A stretch of 64,000 bases of DNA from Sinohyriopsis cumingii (GCA_028554795.2 CM068839.1:89128182-89192181); one strand, 5' to 3'; shown: positions 12,960 to 26,084, numbered from the stretch's first letter. The notes: generated by a model not told the origin, from the letters alone. Numbers and translations: made by a program.

Positions 12960-14130
12960 TAAACTAAAGAAATTTTATTCTTTTGGAAAACTGAAGTGTT
13001 TTGGAGATCGGCATTCAGGGGCCACAACTCTTGGAAATGACACGAGATGCTGAAAATCAACTCTTCTAAAGATTTCATCAATACAAAGGTTCATGACAAC
13101 AGTGGCTGAAATTGCAATATTCCTTAGTCTAACTGTACTGTGAAAAGCAAAGTTAGAAGGACTAGCAATCAGGGGAAACAACTATTCTAAATGTTTATGC
13201 AGAACACTTAAAATTAAACTCATTCAAGTCTTTGTCAGTATAATGCAGCACTTCAAATCTGACTGCAAAGGAATAAAGCTTATTATGCTTATAAGCTGGA
13301 AACTGATTAAGATAAAAGGGTATTAAAAAAAGGTCCAAGCTCCTGCGAATGACATCATGGAATGCTGGAAATGAAACTCACTCAAATCAGATTTGAAATC
13401 AAATGAATTCTGATGAAGTTATCTTGAAGAAACCAAAGTAGGGAGGAAAGGCAATCAGGGGCCACAACTCCGAGGAACAAAACAAGACTAAATTCTTAAA
13501 GATGTATGCAAGTCTATGAGTCAATCCTCAAAACAAATTGCATCAAAATATTTTCCCTTGTTTGTGAGCTATGCCAGTTATGAGCAACATCTTATGTAAA
13601 GTTATAAGGTAAACTGTCATGGGCCATAACTCTAGTCCAGGAGTCAAAACTAATAAAACATACATTTAGGTCTTAACACAATGTACACATCAAAATGAAT
13701 CCAAATATGCTGACTGCTTCCTAGACTATGCCAGTTACAAGGAATGGTTATGGTAGATATGTAACATGGATGAAGAATGGCAATTACTTCATCAAAATTG
13801 ACCCTGAAAAATGGAACCTTAAAAAAAAACGTCCAATGTAATAGGCAACTCACCTACTGAATGGTTTCCAATTATGTGCATGTGGTTCAGAGTTATGCTG
13901 GTCACTAGCAACATCCTATGTGGAGATGTCAAGTTAACTGTCAAGGGTCATAACTCATTTCAAAACACAGCTGTTGAGACAAATTCCACAAATGCACATT
14001 CAGCGCAACAAAACAATTTGATTACCAAACTGCTCAACGGTTTCAGTCATGGAGATGCAATACTAATGAAAAATGGTCAATAATTCCATTCAAATGGGAC
14101 CTTAAAAGACAAAACCACAAGAAGTGTGAA
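12960..14130. repeat. Satellite-like repeat with 'ggggccataactc' motif
   Basis: The phrase caggggccacaactc, gggccataactc or gggtcataactc recurs near 13,015, 13,168, 13,453, 13,620 and 13,944, at multiples of about 140-165 bases. Between copies the sequence is similar (gctgaaaat..actc, catcaatacaaag). Diverged further blocks lie at 41,620-41,885, 42,590-42,650 and 43,800-44,045. I recall this phrase as frequent in bivalve genomic DNA, but that is memory, not a search. Confidence 0.65.
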
Positions 14131-15590
14131 TGGATCAAGTTATGGACTGACAAACATGTAAACAGAAAAGATTACTACAGTAATCCTGCATCTTAACATG
14201 GGGCCCTAATTATACAATAATTCTGTGCATAGGTAAGCAAAATTTAAATAACAGCAAGAACCAACAAAAAGGAGCAATACTAGAAACAAGCATACATAAG
14301 CTGTTTGGATTAAAATATGGCAACAGTTTGTACTACAGTAATTATGTTGAGTACATAAAAACCATTAACATGACTGCCACTCCTAAATCATACACCACTA
14401 ACAATGCAAACAAGATGTAAAATGCTTACAATTTGCCAGACATATTACCAAATTCAAATAATTAACTGATTAAAAGCATCTTAAAGGGGTAGTTCATGCA
14501 GGCCCTTGACTATAACTCCCAACACTGGTGCTAAAAACAGTAAGCAATTTTTTTTTGTGAATACACCAGTGCTAAAAACAGTAAGCAATTTTTCTTTGTG
14601 AATATTTTTTATAACGTTATGCCTGAAGTGATGTTACAATTAAGACGAAGGAACTAATGCATACTATTTCTGTGTTCTCAGGTCTCAGCACCAAAGAGCA
14701 AGTCATACTGATGGAAGGCTCTTCTATTGCCATGCAAGTATGACAGTAATGCTGTGGTTCACATGTTCAACCTGGTTCAAATGGTCTTTATTAAAAATTA
14801 CTTCACCTGAAAGCTACTTTTATTGAGGCAAACATCTATTTTGAGTAACTGCATTGTAAATTTGTTCTTCAAACATTTTTGGATGACAAAACATCACAAA
14901 TCTTTAATACTGTAGTATGAGGTAGATGTAATCAATTTTTTCTTTGGAACTTCATATGAGTAAGGAAGATAAGACAATCTTTTATCGATGGATTATTTCA
15001 GGTAAGAACTTGATATTTATGCACAAATACAGATTACAGGCTGATATATGGTGGACTAATTCACTCATTACTGAAATCAATGAAAATATTTCCTGTACAC
15101 CTTGAACCAAAATAACAACACATTAATTCTTAATACATTACTGAAATCAATACAAATATTTCCTACATATCTTGAACCAAAGTAGTGAGATATATATAGC
15201 CACCCTGCCTGAAAACCTACAATTTGCAACTTAAAGTGTTTATTTCTGGCTGTAATGATGTACAACATTGCCGCTGTCTTGAATAAGACCCCTTGTGAGA
15301 GTGACAATCCTGTAACAATGATGTATATCATAGCAGTTGTCTCTCCTTGCAAGTGAAAATTCTGTAAGACAAGCTCTTATTGTAGAATTACAGTCGATGC
15401 ATGTCTAGTAGGTCAACTCTGTATGAAAGCCGATACATATATCCATAAAATCACTGGTGCATCATACATCATCACTGTATTTCTTCCACAGAGGTTATCC
15501 GTGTGCACTACACCATTTGTAGATTATCCTTCTTAATACTGGAGAATCATTTTTCTCAATCACCTGAATGGTCAAGTATGCAGAATCATA
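14131..15590. other. Non-coding, two small direct duplications
   Basis: No gene seen. ccagtgctaaaaacagtaag occurs twice about 45 bases apart near 14,525-14,610. A block of about 65 bases containing cattactgaaatcaat and atatttcct occurs twice at about 15,062-15,185. Confidence 0.6.
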
Positions 15591-15842
15591 AAATTACCTA
15601 AATGGATCTCATGCAGAAATTTGGGGTAGCATGAAAGGCTTTTATGCCAAAATCTGGGATGACCTGAATGGAGCTCATTCAGAAATTTTGAGACAGCCTA
15701 AATGGATCTTTTGCAGAAATTTAGGTTAGTCTAAGTGGATTTCATATGGAAATTTTGGACAGCCATACTGGATCTCATGCAGAAATTTGGGACAGCCTAA
15801 ATGGATTTCAAGCAGAAATTTGGGACATTTAAATGGATCTTA
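15590..15842 (+). repeat. Minisatellite, about 36-bp unit, about 6 copies
   Basis: Degenerate unit cctaaatggatctcatgcag followed by aaatttgggaca. Confidence 0.85.
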
Positions 15843-15928
15843 CTCACATTATTAGTCTCCATACATTTGTCTTCAATGCACCTTTTGTTTCAGGTGTTGC
15901 AAAAATGTTGCTCATAAAGAAAGCAGGG

Positions 15929-16068
15929 AACAAGTCTAGAAATTCCACTGTACATTCATGCCATCTAGTGACAAACAAGTCTAGAAATTCCATTGTACAT
16001 TCATGCCATCTAGTAACAAACAAGTCTAGAAATTCCATTGTACATTCATGCCGTCTAGTGACAAACAA
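15929..16068 (+). repeat. Minisatellite, 45-bp unit, 3 copies
   Basis: Copies start caagtctagaaattccattg at 15,931, 15,976 and 16,021. 45 is a multiple of three, which keeps frames open on both strands; no sign of real protein. Confidence 0.95.
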
Positions 16069-16079
16069 GACCGACAACT

Positions 16080-17500
16080 GAGTTCCATTACCCGACCTCC
16101 TCACAAATAAAAATGTTTGGATATTCAGGCTAACAGGAACTGGGTCAAAGGTTAATGGAGAATCAAGGTAGCTGAAAAAATGTGCCACTCATTCAGACAA
16201 GCTTGTCCAATATACGAGAGTTTTGGATTATAAGGAATGTGATGATGTTTCAAAATGTAATAAAACTACTGGAATTGGAATCTGTTTTACTTTGCTCATT
16301 CTGCACATTTCTCCTGGACCATTAATTGTATCTTGAAAAGACAGAATTCCTGTTATGAGTGCATTAGTACAGCAGCTATCTCTATTCCTCTGAAATCATG
16401 TGTATTTTGGCATACAACTTCCTTTATTTTGGACCTTGTTCATCTTGATTATCATTATTTATAAAAAAGGCTTTCACGTTTCCCAAACATGCAATTGTAC
16501 AAGTCAAATTTATCCAAGAAATTTTTTATTTTGTATCTTCCTTGATACATTAAGGGTTTTTATTGCAACAAGTGCTTTATTTAAAGAAAAAGATGCACTA
16601 TTAGGCCCCTGTTTCAATAAAAATAAATTTTCTACCTCCAATTCAGATCAATTAAAATTTATCTTTTAAGTTTGCTGCAATAAAGAAAAGTCTGACACTT
16701 TACATTCTGAATTTTCTTCTGAAAAGTCTTGTAATATTACGAGGAAACTTGAGTATTTTCTAAATACTTTGTTTTTTTAAAAGTCAAAAGACAATTATAT
16801 ACCATTCCATGATATTAAGATATGTATAGATTCTGTTCACTGTCTCTACCTCAGAACAGATCCTATTTGTGTCTTGAAAGGTGTGAAAAATATGCAGAAG
16901 AAAATGTATCTCCCTTTTAACTCTGAGGTGAAAAGTTCTTGAAATTTTTTTAAAAGGGGCTGGGTAACATTCTGTTGTTTTAAGACAATCCAAAACTATT
17001 GATAAATGCCATGAAGATTATTACTGACAATAAATTCACACAACTTACAGAAGTACCAGTTCCATATCTACATTAATAGTAGTTTAATTATCCCTTGAAA
17101 CATAAGGAACCAGTCTACTGTGCATCTATCATCTGATTCTCTGTACATCAATTTTGTTTCCCTTTAAACTGGCAAGATCTGAACAGATGAACACTCCCAC
17201 ATTCTGGAAAAGGCATTAATCGATAACTTCAAATTCTATCAAACAGTAGAGGGAAAACGGCACATGAGTGCAATGAATCTGTTTCTGGTAAAAGACACAT
17301 TCTCTGTTGAAACTATCCTCAACAAATTTATCACAGCAATATGGCATCATTGTTCTCATGTAACTGATGATGTCTCCCAAAAATCATTCATTCATGGTGA
17401 GCTGAGCAAAACCTATCAAAGACTTGTCGCAAGGAACTTCATTCACTCCACAACCAGAATTCTGAAATTTAAAGGAATAGTTTTTAAAAAATGTGACTGC
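16080..17500. other. No recognisable feature
   Basis: AT-rich non-coding; no element seen. Confidence 0.55.
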
Positions 17501-17543
17501 ATGCATACATACATGCATACATACATACATACATACATACATG
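17501..17543 (+). repeat. (CATA)n microsatellite
   Basis: Runs of catacatacatgcata, ending at the tail of the adjacent SINE. Confidence 0.9.
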
Positions 17544-17862
17544 TGTGATTTGGATTTTTAATGTGGCTTTAACAATTTGCCAGTCATGTTGCTATAATGT
17601 CTACAGTGTGAAAGTTTATAGTGATGTCTAGCAGTGGAGCATCATGCCGCCTGCAGACATGTAGCATTATATCCCACCCAGTCACATCCTGACACCAGGC
17701 CGACCAGTCCTAGCACTAACCTCTACTCTAAATGCTGAGTGCCAAGTGAGGCAGCTGCTAGTACCATTTTTATAAGTCTTTGGTATGACTCAGTCGGGGA
17801 TCGAACCCACAACCTCCCACATCCAAAGCAGATGCTCTAACCACAAGGACAACGCAATGGTC
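17543..17862 (-). mobile_element. SINE family A (copy 3)
   Basis: From tgtgatttggatttttaatg to gctctaaccacaaggacaac; the B-box complement ggggatcgaacccac is present. Full length, next to a (CATA)n tail. Confidence 0.88.
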
Positions 17863-17959
17863 TACACACACACAAACACATTATTATACAAAAGAATTCA
17901 AAGGAATGCTATCTTGCCTGCTCAACAGTGGTATAATCCAAAACTTTTGAAATTCAGTC

Positions 17960-18950
17960 ATCCATGAAAAATAGGTCACTCTGGCTTGTGATGGGTAGTA
18001 ATGCCCAAGATGAACAAAGACCTCAAGTTTCATAACTATACATGTGTCAGAAAATCTATGTCAGAAAATATGAGCTAAATGCAAAAATGTAATGCAATCT
18101 CTGGAGCATGCAAAATTGGTCATTGTGACCTATGTTTGCACATATGTAGTACTCTTCAATATGAGCAAATTAAGTTTCACAACTCTACACAGAAGTGTCA
18201 AAGAAAATGAACTAAATGTAAAAAAGTTAACATAATCACTGGAACATGTCACAGTGACCTGCTTCGACCCATGGTGAGCACCAACCTCCAGGTTGAATAA
18301 ACCTATAAAGTTTTAATGACTGTACATAAAACAAGTCAAGACTGGTTTGGTGCTTTTATAGCTCAGTAACACATGTAGGTTATTTAGTGCTGAGGCAATT
18401 GGAGTATAATGCCTCGACCAATGACACACGATGGTAGCTGACCCAGGCTGTTCCCGATGGTAGGATTTGAACCTGCACCCTTTAAGTTATGTGTTTGGCA
18501 CAACAACCACTAAGCCGCCGTGGCTCCCACAACAAAGTAAAACAATCTTAATTAAATGCAGAAACTTTGCAAAATAGTTGGAGTATGAAAGACTCACTTT
18601 TGCTCGCTGTGACTATTATCCTCTAAGTTTCATTACATTACATACAATTTAACATAATAGCTGGAATATGAAAAACAGGTCATCATGACCTACTTTTGCT
18701 TGTTGTGAGAGTATCATGTAAGTTTCATGACATTACATACAATGGTGTCAAAGAAAATGAACTAAACGCAAGAACTTAACATAAATGCTGAAAAATGAAA
18801 AGCTGGTCACAATGACCAACATATGCCCAGTGGTAAGAAGTAATAGCATTCTCATTAAGTTCCATGACTGTACATAAAACAGAGGTAAAAATTTAACATA
18901 ATAACTGGAATAAGAAAAACAGGTCATTGTGAACTACTTTTGCCTGTTGT
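17960..18950. repeat. Diverged ~150-bp repeats with 'aggtcat.gtgacctac'
   Basis: Recurring order: aaaaacaggtcattgtgacc, tacttttgc, a 30-base gap, aagtttcatgac, tgtacataaaac, aaagaaaatgaactaaa, cttaacataat. At least five diverged units, interrupted by a SINE at 18,355-18,530. Related stretches occur at 39,640-40,150 and 56,040-56,335. Confidence 0.6.
18355..18530 (-). mobile_element. tRNA-related SINE, family C
   Basis: Minus orientation: the head is the complement of taagccgccgtggctcc and the B box the complement of taggatttgaacctgcac; the body contains gcctcgaccaatgacacacg. Possible relatives with similar heads at 26,715-26,895 and 55,440-55,560. Confidence 0.6.
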
Positions 18951-18959
18951 AGGTTTTAC

Positions 18960-20810
18960 CCTAGATGATTCAGCCATCAAGTTTCAAGACTGCATATACA
19001 ATGGTGTCTTACAAAAAGTGACTACTAACATATACTACAGCACCACCACCACCACAGGAAATGTGATCATTATGTCTCACCTATTTTTTGCAGATTCAAC
19101 AAAAGTGAAGACTGAAGATAGTGTGTTGCATTCCTATACTATTACAAGACACAATTTCAATCACAATATAACAAAATTGTCAACAATATCAAATAATCCA
19201 AACCCTATGGTAATTTATATGGAAATAAAATTATTATAAAATCATCATTTCCTGATTGTTCAATTTGACAAAACATTTTCTGCATAATCAGATAGGTTTC
19301 AGATAGGTTCCATTTCCTTTTGAGACATGACAGTTTGTGATGTAAGCCATTTATTAATATCAGAATTTTACACAGCAGAAATTTTTAAATTTGTTTATGC
19401 CATTGTTTAAAACATTTTAAATTGTGATTCATCAGTTTTTGTATGTATAATAATTGACTGTGTATGGATAATAATTATACCCATATTTAAACATCTGCTT
19501 GAACAAATGGGTAAGAAACTAGACCCTGATGTTTGACTCATGGTTCAAAATCTTCCCTCAAACCCTGAAAGATTTCTATGTTTAACAGAATTCAAATTAA
19601 GTGTGACCTTATAGTACAAGTCACATGGGTCATATAAGTGCATTTACTGATATAAGTTCAAAAAATAATTTTATTTTTAAAACTTAATGGAAATATAGTT
19701 AAAACAAGTTTGCTCAATTGTGATTTTTGAGTGATCTACACATTAATTGTCATAAAAAAACTTCCAGATGAATATTATCAAACGCTATGGACTTTTACAA
19801 TGGCAGTTTGGCATTATACTGGGTATAGAAAGTTGATATTGGATTGAACCATTACTAGTGCAGGGGGAATCAAGTATATGATCATGTGAACAAGCATTCA
19901 CGTGCATCTTTTCAATCATCCTGTATGTTAAACTATGAATGGGATAGCGGAGTTTTATTCTTAGCATGTGCATATGACATTTCTTGAAAATGATAATATA
20001 GCATGATGAAAAATTTAACTAAAATAAATCGGAATTGACAGTTGTCTTTATAGTCTTTTAAGTGTATGAAAGCACATACCTGAATGGGAAAAATGGGTAT
20101 TATGTACGAGTTGAAATAAAAGATATACCATACAGAAGATATAAACGAAGTTACATAATTGCCTGCAATTTACTGGACTTGTGTGCCCGTTTTTTTTCTG
20201 CCAGTGTTTCCCCAGGCTTTGTTATAAATGACATTGTCGCGTCTCTGTTTGTTTGCTGTACAACATTTTCCCGATGGCAGGCGTTTTCCCTTTTACATCA
20301 TAGCGCACAATGAAAACGTTTTAAACAAGATCACCCCGCTTGTTTGACTATGCCTAAAAAATGTCAAAGTATGTTATCACTGAATTTGCTGTTAAGCATT
20401 TTTCGAAGAATTTAAATAATAACATTAAATGGAATTTGAATGGACAAGGCGCGAAATAAAGTGAATAAATGCCATTTAAAGGCATGTATAATCAATTCTC
20501 CAAAATGACACCTGTAGCTGCAAAAAGTGTCTTAGACCGCATACATGAGCTATGTGACTTGGACTATACAGCTCTTCACTGGGACAACAACCTGCACATT
20601 TTGCTACCTTGACTGAAACCCAGAACTGTTGGACATTCTAGGAAGAGATGCTATCTCTAATCAAAACAAGAGAGTTTCATCTTGTCACCAAAATAAGAAG
20701 ATAGTAGAAAAGTAAGGAGGGGGAGAGAGGAAATGGCAATAGTTCAATATTTACCTAACACTTCAATATCCATCTCTCTCTCTTCCTGCTCCACTTTTCC
20801 AGGGCTTTAT
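18960..20810. other. No recognisable feature
   Basis: AT-rich non-coding sequence. A slightly GC-richer patch at about 20,160-20,350 has CpGs, but no promoter element or ORF I can support. Confidence 0.5.
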
Positions 20811-20814
20811 TTTA

Positions 20815-21250
20815 ATCAAAATCTTTAAAAGATGTTTTCTCTAGTTGTATAAGCATTAATATGTTCACCATTTCTCAGCCTAATCTGTTCTTTATTGTTC
20901 TGATCTGAATACCCTCCTTTCACAGTTTGATGTCTGAAGGGGCATATACTTAACTAGCTTAGCCAGCTTGAAGAAGTTGGGAAACTTCTTTATGACTGTT
21001 ATGTATAATTTTCCACTGGTCATAGGTAATGTTTTAGATACTTCTCTTCCAAAATAAGATTTTTCACCAGCATAAGCTCTACCAAAGTTTCTCTTTCTTG
21101 AATCACTGTTTTACTGGCTACTATGTCATTTTTTAGCTGTTTCATAATGCTGTATTAGGGTTGCAAGTCCATCAAAGCCAGAGTCTGTTTGTTCAGAAAG
21201 AGGTATTTTGATGAAATAAATTCCTTTATTTCTTAATTTCATATTTTTTT
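20815..21250 (-). pseudogene. hAT transposase C-terminal remnant
   Basis: On the minus strand, around 21,010-20,890, the frame reads FPNFFKLAKLVKYMPLQTSN then CERRVFRSEQ, matching the hAT dimerisation domain pattern (fPnl..lak..l..P.ttas.ERsFS....IK...R). Upstream (about 21,190-21,130) is QTDSGFDGLATLIQHY. Stops and frame changes interrupt it. Dead; similarity is by eye. Confidence 0.5.
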
Positions 21251-22260
21251 ATATTTTTTACAGTTTGTCAGTCCACTTCTAAACATTCTGTATTTTAATC
21301 AGGCTTGGTATTTTGCCTTTTCAACATTTAATTTTGAAATACTGTCCTTTTCTACATTTATTTTTTAAAAACTGCTGATGGGAGGTGGCAGATGACCGAC
21401 ACACCATCTATTTTTGTCTATCCAGCATGTACATTGGACTCATATTTAATGCTATATTCAGGTTCAAAATCACTCATCTCCACTACCACTTTCCCAGCTC
21501 CAAAAAATGATATCCGACATCCTTCATAACTTTAAAAATCATTTTCATCATCATTATCATCAATAAAACTGACAAAATTTTAGAAAACTTCTACTGGGTA
21601 CTCGTTGACCCTAATGATCAATTATCTGGTTAAACAATCAAATAGAAGTTTACTTAAATGTGTACAAACCTTAAGCTGAGTCTGCATTATTTTAAATTCA
21701 AAGTATATGATATATATCATTACCTTACGTCAACTGCTACAAAGTTCAAGAATTCATCCTCATTGTCTGATAAAGTTCTGAAATCCTCCATCATTGTCTA
21801 GTGAATCATGTGGTCTAGTCACTATAAATATTGTCTGATTCCCTTTCCTTTGTCTTACTATCATAGGCAGATACTTATTTCGAGATTGAGCTTTGTAAGT
21901 AACACTTTGATCATACAGTTTGTGAAATGTATTAAAGGATGCAACTGAACACGTGTCAGTTGTGCAGCATGACCAAATTACCACCCTCCGTTATTTGCCA
22001 CTTAACCACACTCGCACTGCAATCAAAGGGTTATCAAGTGGGAAAACAAGCTATGGGAGGTCAATTATTTACTGGAAGAGTCAAACCTGCATAGCACTGA
22101 GAAAGTACATGTATTTGACACTTAGTCAAAAGGATTGTCAACTTGAAAACAAAGTGAGTGCCGTCTTGTTATCTAAAGATGAAACATGCTATGAATCAGC
22201 CATTTTAGTTTTTTTTAGATGGACCATATTTAAAACATACATTTGTAAAACTTACTTAAG
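21250..22260. other. Kinase 3' flank or intron, no assigned exon
   Basis: The terminal OXSR1 exon would be expected around or below here. A minus-strand frame at about 21,730-21,795 has an acidic stretch and a stop but a poor acceptor context. Nothing else coding-like. Confidence 0.4.
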
Positions 22261-22412
22261 GCTTGGCTCATGTGGGTATATGAAAAAGCTTGCCAGTAGC
22301 TTCGTGTAGGTCTGTGGTTCTTACCAGGATTTTCCCGGGTTCTTCCTGCACCAGTTATACTGGACACCAAGCATAACCTATCATGCGCTGAAAAATGGCA
22401 TCAAACCCAAAC
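22260..22412 (+). mobile_element. SINE family B, 5'-truncated
   Basis: From ggcttggctcatgtgggtat to gcgctgaaaaatggcatcaa; carries the family B body (cagtagcttc, gttcttac, ttcccgggttcttcctgcac) but lacks the tRNA-like head. Confidence 0.82.
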
Positions 22413-22604
22413 GGTCAGCTACAATATGGTATACCAATCTACCAATACACTTTCCATCATAATGCCTAGTTTTAATTTTAACAATATCACCATTATAAAC
22501 ATCTTCTTGCAATAAATGAAAAAAATGTGTCTTAAAAAAAAACAGTTCACTGAAAATGTTTTAATAGTAAATACTCAACACAAGAAAGCATTCAGTGTAC
22601 TTAC

Positions 22605-22666
22605 CAGGGCAAATGTCAAGCTTTTAAGATCTTTGTTATCAAGAATTTTTTGTAGATTGGCAGCAA
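22605..22666 (-). CDS. OXSR1: OXSR1 exon L: docking domain end, last recognised exon
   Basis: Completes Val, then 20 codons AANLQKILDNKDLKSLTFAL, matching the (I/V)VAANLQKI....VTF.L strand that closes the domain. Donor GTAAGT is strong, so at least one more exon is expected. Searching downstream for a family-type tail (GFAQLS-like) found no convincing match down to 7.4 kb. A minus-strand frame of 21 codons near 21,730-21,795 (..SDNEDEFLNFVAVD.., stop TAA) is phase-compatible only with a poor acceptor and was not annotated. Confidence 0.93.
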
Positions 22667-22883
22667 CTATTAAAAGAAGGAAAAATTATACGAGATTCTA
22701 TATTTATTCAAGTTATAAAATGTAACATGTTAACATAAAGACCTGTAAGATTAGGTATTAAAATAGCTTTCATTTCCACCATATTGCAATCTGTGGACAG
22801 AAATAATGTTGCCAAAACCAAACAAACTCTGAAATAATTACATCAGATATATGGACCAAGTAGACGTGTGATTTTTGTGCGTG

Positions 22884-23175
22884 TGTGTGTGATTTGGATT
22901 TTTTAAGGTAGCTTGAACAATTTTTCAGTCATATCGCTACAATGTCTGCAGGTGGCAGTTTCTACTGATGTCTAGCACTGGGGCATTATGCTGCAGACAC
23001 ATTATCCTGACACCAGGCCAACCAGTTCTAACACTAACCTCTTAATGCTGAGTGTCAAGCGAGGCAGCTGTTAGTATCATTTTTGTAAGTCTTTGGTATG
23101 ACTCAGCCGAGGATCAAACCAATGACTTCCCGCATCCGAGGCGGATGCTCTAACCAAAAGGCCACCGGAGCAGTC
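22884..23175 (-). mobile_element. SINE family A (copy 4)
   Basis: From tgtgtgtgatttggattttt to aggccaccggagcagtc, in the K-L intron of the kinase gene. Near full length with a GT-rich tail. Confidence 0.88.
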
Positions 23176-25397
23176 TCCAATTAGATGTACTGTATATATA
23201 AACAACTACGGATGACTTGTGTACCTTAATAATAGTGAACATTGTATTTTAAATTACACCATCAAAGTAATAAAATTCCTGAAGTGATATTAATTTACAA
23301 AAGATCAGATGAAGAGCACAACTCCAGTGAGACTAATATTCATGGTCATTTTTTAAAAACAAATTTCTTACAAATACTGCTCTAAATAATTATTACACTG
23401 TTCTTTTCTTTACTTGAGAATTTATATTTAAAACATTATTTAATAAATTACTGTCAGTTCCTTTTCGAAAAAGGATTTCAACTATTGTTTAAATTACTAC
23501 CAGCAGAGGAAAAATATCAAAGGGAAATAACAATTACTTAAATTTGAGTTGCCTCCCTTTACATATAAATTGGCATGGCAAGGCCAGTTGATATACACTT
23601 TATTACTAATGCTCGTATGTCTTACAAATTTATTACTGCCAACAGCAATACAAACTATATTTGATAATGGAGAATGGACACTGCCATTAGTCACAGAGGG
23701 ACTGGCATTTCTCCAAGCCATTAAATTTCTGAGTCTGTATACAATGGTTTATTATAGCATTACAATTTTAAAAACATCTTTTTTCTTTTGTCACAGGATT
23801 ACTGTTTTTATAATTTCTAAAGATGCAAAGGATGTGAAGAAACTCTGGTGCATAAATACTTACCAACTATCAAATCTTTACCATCCACAAGACCTGCCTC
23901 AACAAGCTCCCTTGACACACTGTCAGATGTATCTGAAATGCAAAATATATAAGCATACATTTATCCTGCAATAAATTGTCCCTCTTGTTAACATGGGCTG
24001 CAACTGTTCAATATTTTCTTGTACTGGAATATCAGTAACAAACTGCTGCAGACTAACTTATGGGTTGCCACAGAAAACACCACAAGCAAAGCTACATGTG
24101 TATGGCTACATTAATTCAACTCAAAGACATTCCTGCTGCATGTACTTGCATCAATGCTTTCAATCAGTTTGTCACATTCTTCTATATGCTGATAAAACTC
24201 ATACTTCAATTCCCTCAAAATCTTTTTGTTTTCTTATTAATTGGTATTCCTGGTACAACAGTTACCTCCCATGCTCACCTTAAATCATCCATCTATGAAC
24301 ACAAACAAGGGTAACAAATCTGAAATAATTAAAATATTTTTTTTCTTCAAAATAAAATAAATTCAAACAAAATGTAGTTTTTGGGAGTAAATAATTTTAA
24401 TCAGATAATACCTACCTGCTATTATTACATTGCTATCTCTTATTATGCTAATCCCCAATCTAAGGTGAGAAATTTTCTCCTCCAATTAGTAATTGAGGGT
24501 CTAGAAAAATGCAGAAAACAAAACACACAGACCCTACCAGATGCCCAAGTCACTTCCGATCAATTAAAATATCATCCTTCTTTGACTTGGACCAAGACTA
24601 CAGGTAAAATAAAACTATTTTATTAGGTTTTTTTTAAACGGTTAGCAGATTGCTCATCTCAAATTTGAAGACAACATGGCTTAACAGAAGGTGCTGTGGA
24701 TTTGGAATACGACTCAATTTCATTAAAATAAACCTTAAATTACATCTACACTTAGAAACTTGATTGGTCAATATTAAGTCAGACTTCAATTTCAGAAATT
24801 AAGATGGCTGAATTTTCAACTTAAATTTAAGTCTTGACTAAAGTTCTGTTTCTGATATTGAGGTCAACAGGTTCTGATACAAGTCTCATCACAGCCAATG
24901 CCATCAGCCTTTGAACTTGTCTGAATCAACCACACTGTAAAAGTGTAGCATCTGCTGAATCGTTAAGCTGTGAAGGAATCATATCCCATTAAAGGAAAGT
25001 TGAGTAAACACAGTGACAGATAAGATTGGGCCCTATGCAAAATACGAAACTGTAGAGAAGAACCTTAATCCAAGCTTCAAGAAACTCAAGCTCAAACTTT
25101 TAAAATCTTCACATTCAGCAACTTTGTTTCAACTAAAGTTAGAATCACCTGCCACACAAAAATTCCAGTTAAATAAATATCATCTTGATATTCCTGCTTA
25201 AAACTTGATATAAATTTAATTAAAATAAAGCTATGAGCCAGAGAGTTTGCGAGATTCTCATCCAATGGATTAGCCCAGATATAATATAGAGGAGTGTTCT
25301 TTAGCAAGTCATTTTATTTGCCTTGGCACATAAAAGTACAGATGTGTCTTGCCAGCCAAAACAACCACCAAAAATCAAACAAAATCATTCTATAGTA
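23176..25397. other. OXSR1 intron sequence outside exon K
   Basis: Apart from exon K (23,864-23,932) and intron polypyrimidine signals, I see no gene or element here. Confidence 0.5.
23864..23932 (-). CDS. OXSR1: OXSR1 exon K: docking domain
   Basis: Completes Asp, then 22 codons TSDSVSRELVEAGLVDGKDL followed by IV, then one base. Matches the conserved VS.EL..AGLVDG.DL segment of the docking pocket. Acceptor catttcag, donor GTAAGT. Confidence 0.95.
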
Positions 25398-25560
25398 CCT
25401 CGGCTTCTAAAAACAAACCTCCAAAAAACTAAACCAAGCCTAACTTTAGTACTCCTGCTTCTAAAAACAAACCTCCAAAAAACTAAACCAAGCCTAACTT
25501 TAGTACCCCTGCTTCTAAAAACAAACCTACAAAAACTAAACCAAGCCTAACTTTAGTAAC
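25398..25560 (+). repeat. Minisatellite, 54-bp unit, 3 copies
   Basis: Unit cttctaaaaacaaacctcca followed by aaaaactaaaccaagcc and taactttagtacccctg. Confidence 0.93.
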
Positions 25561-25794
25561 TGTGCTTCCATGCAAATTTGAATCATACAGCTGTATTTGG
25601 AGTGCAGTATTAAATCTTATTTGCAGTTTTTAGTTTGGGTTTGGGTTTCCTGTACAACAATGACTTTAAACATTATCATATTCATATGGTTCTGCATTTC
25701 CATTATCATCTGCATTTTCATCATCATCTGAAATGGTGAAACCTAAAATCCTAATGGAAAGTTGAAAAGAAAAAGAAAGGATATATTATTGTTG

Positions 25795-26038
25795 CTGTTG
25801 TTGTTGGGTTTAATGCCATTTTTCAGCACACGATAGGCTATACATGGCAGCCGATATTAATGGTGGAGGAAGAACCCGGGAAAACCCCGGAAAGAACCAC
25901 TGACCCACGAGAAGCTACTGCAAGCTTTCTCACATATCCACATTGGCCGAATCCAAGATTCGAACCCACGCAGACAGAGGTGAGATGGCAGTGATCCATA
26001 ACGGAAAGCGCTTTAGACCACTCGGCCACTCAGGGCCC
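25795..26038 (-). mobile_element. SINE family B (copy, minus)
   Basis: From a (gtt)n tail and gggtttaatgccatttttca to gaccactcggccactcagg at the head; B-box complement agattcgaacccacg. Full length. Confidence 0.9.
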
Positions 26039-26084
26039 CTGATATATTAATGTAAAAGCATTTATAAAAAGTACCTTATATATG

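Noticed and set aside
21730-21795. Terminal OXSR1 exon (..SDNEDEFLNFVAVD.., TAA)
   Set aside because: Phase-compatible only with a purine-rich, poor acceptor; no similarity to the family tail. Left as a candidate only.
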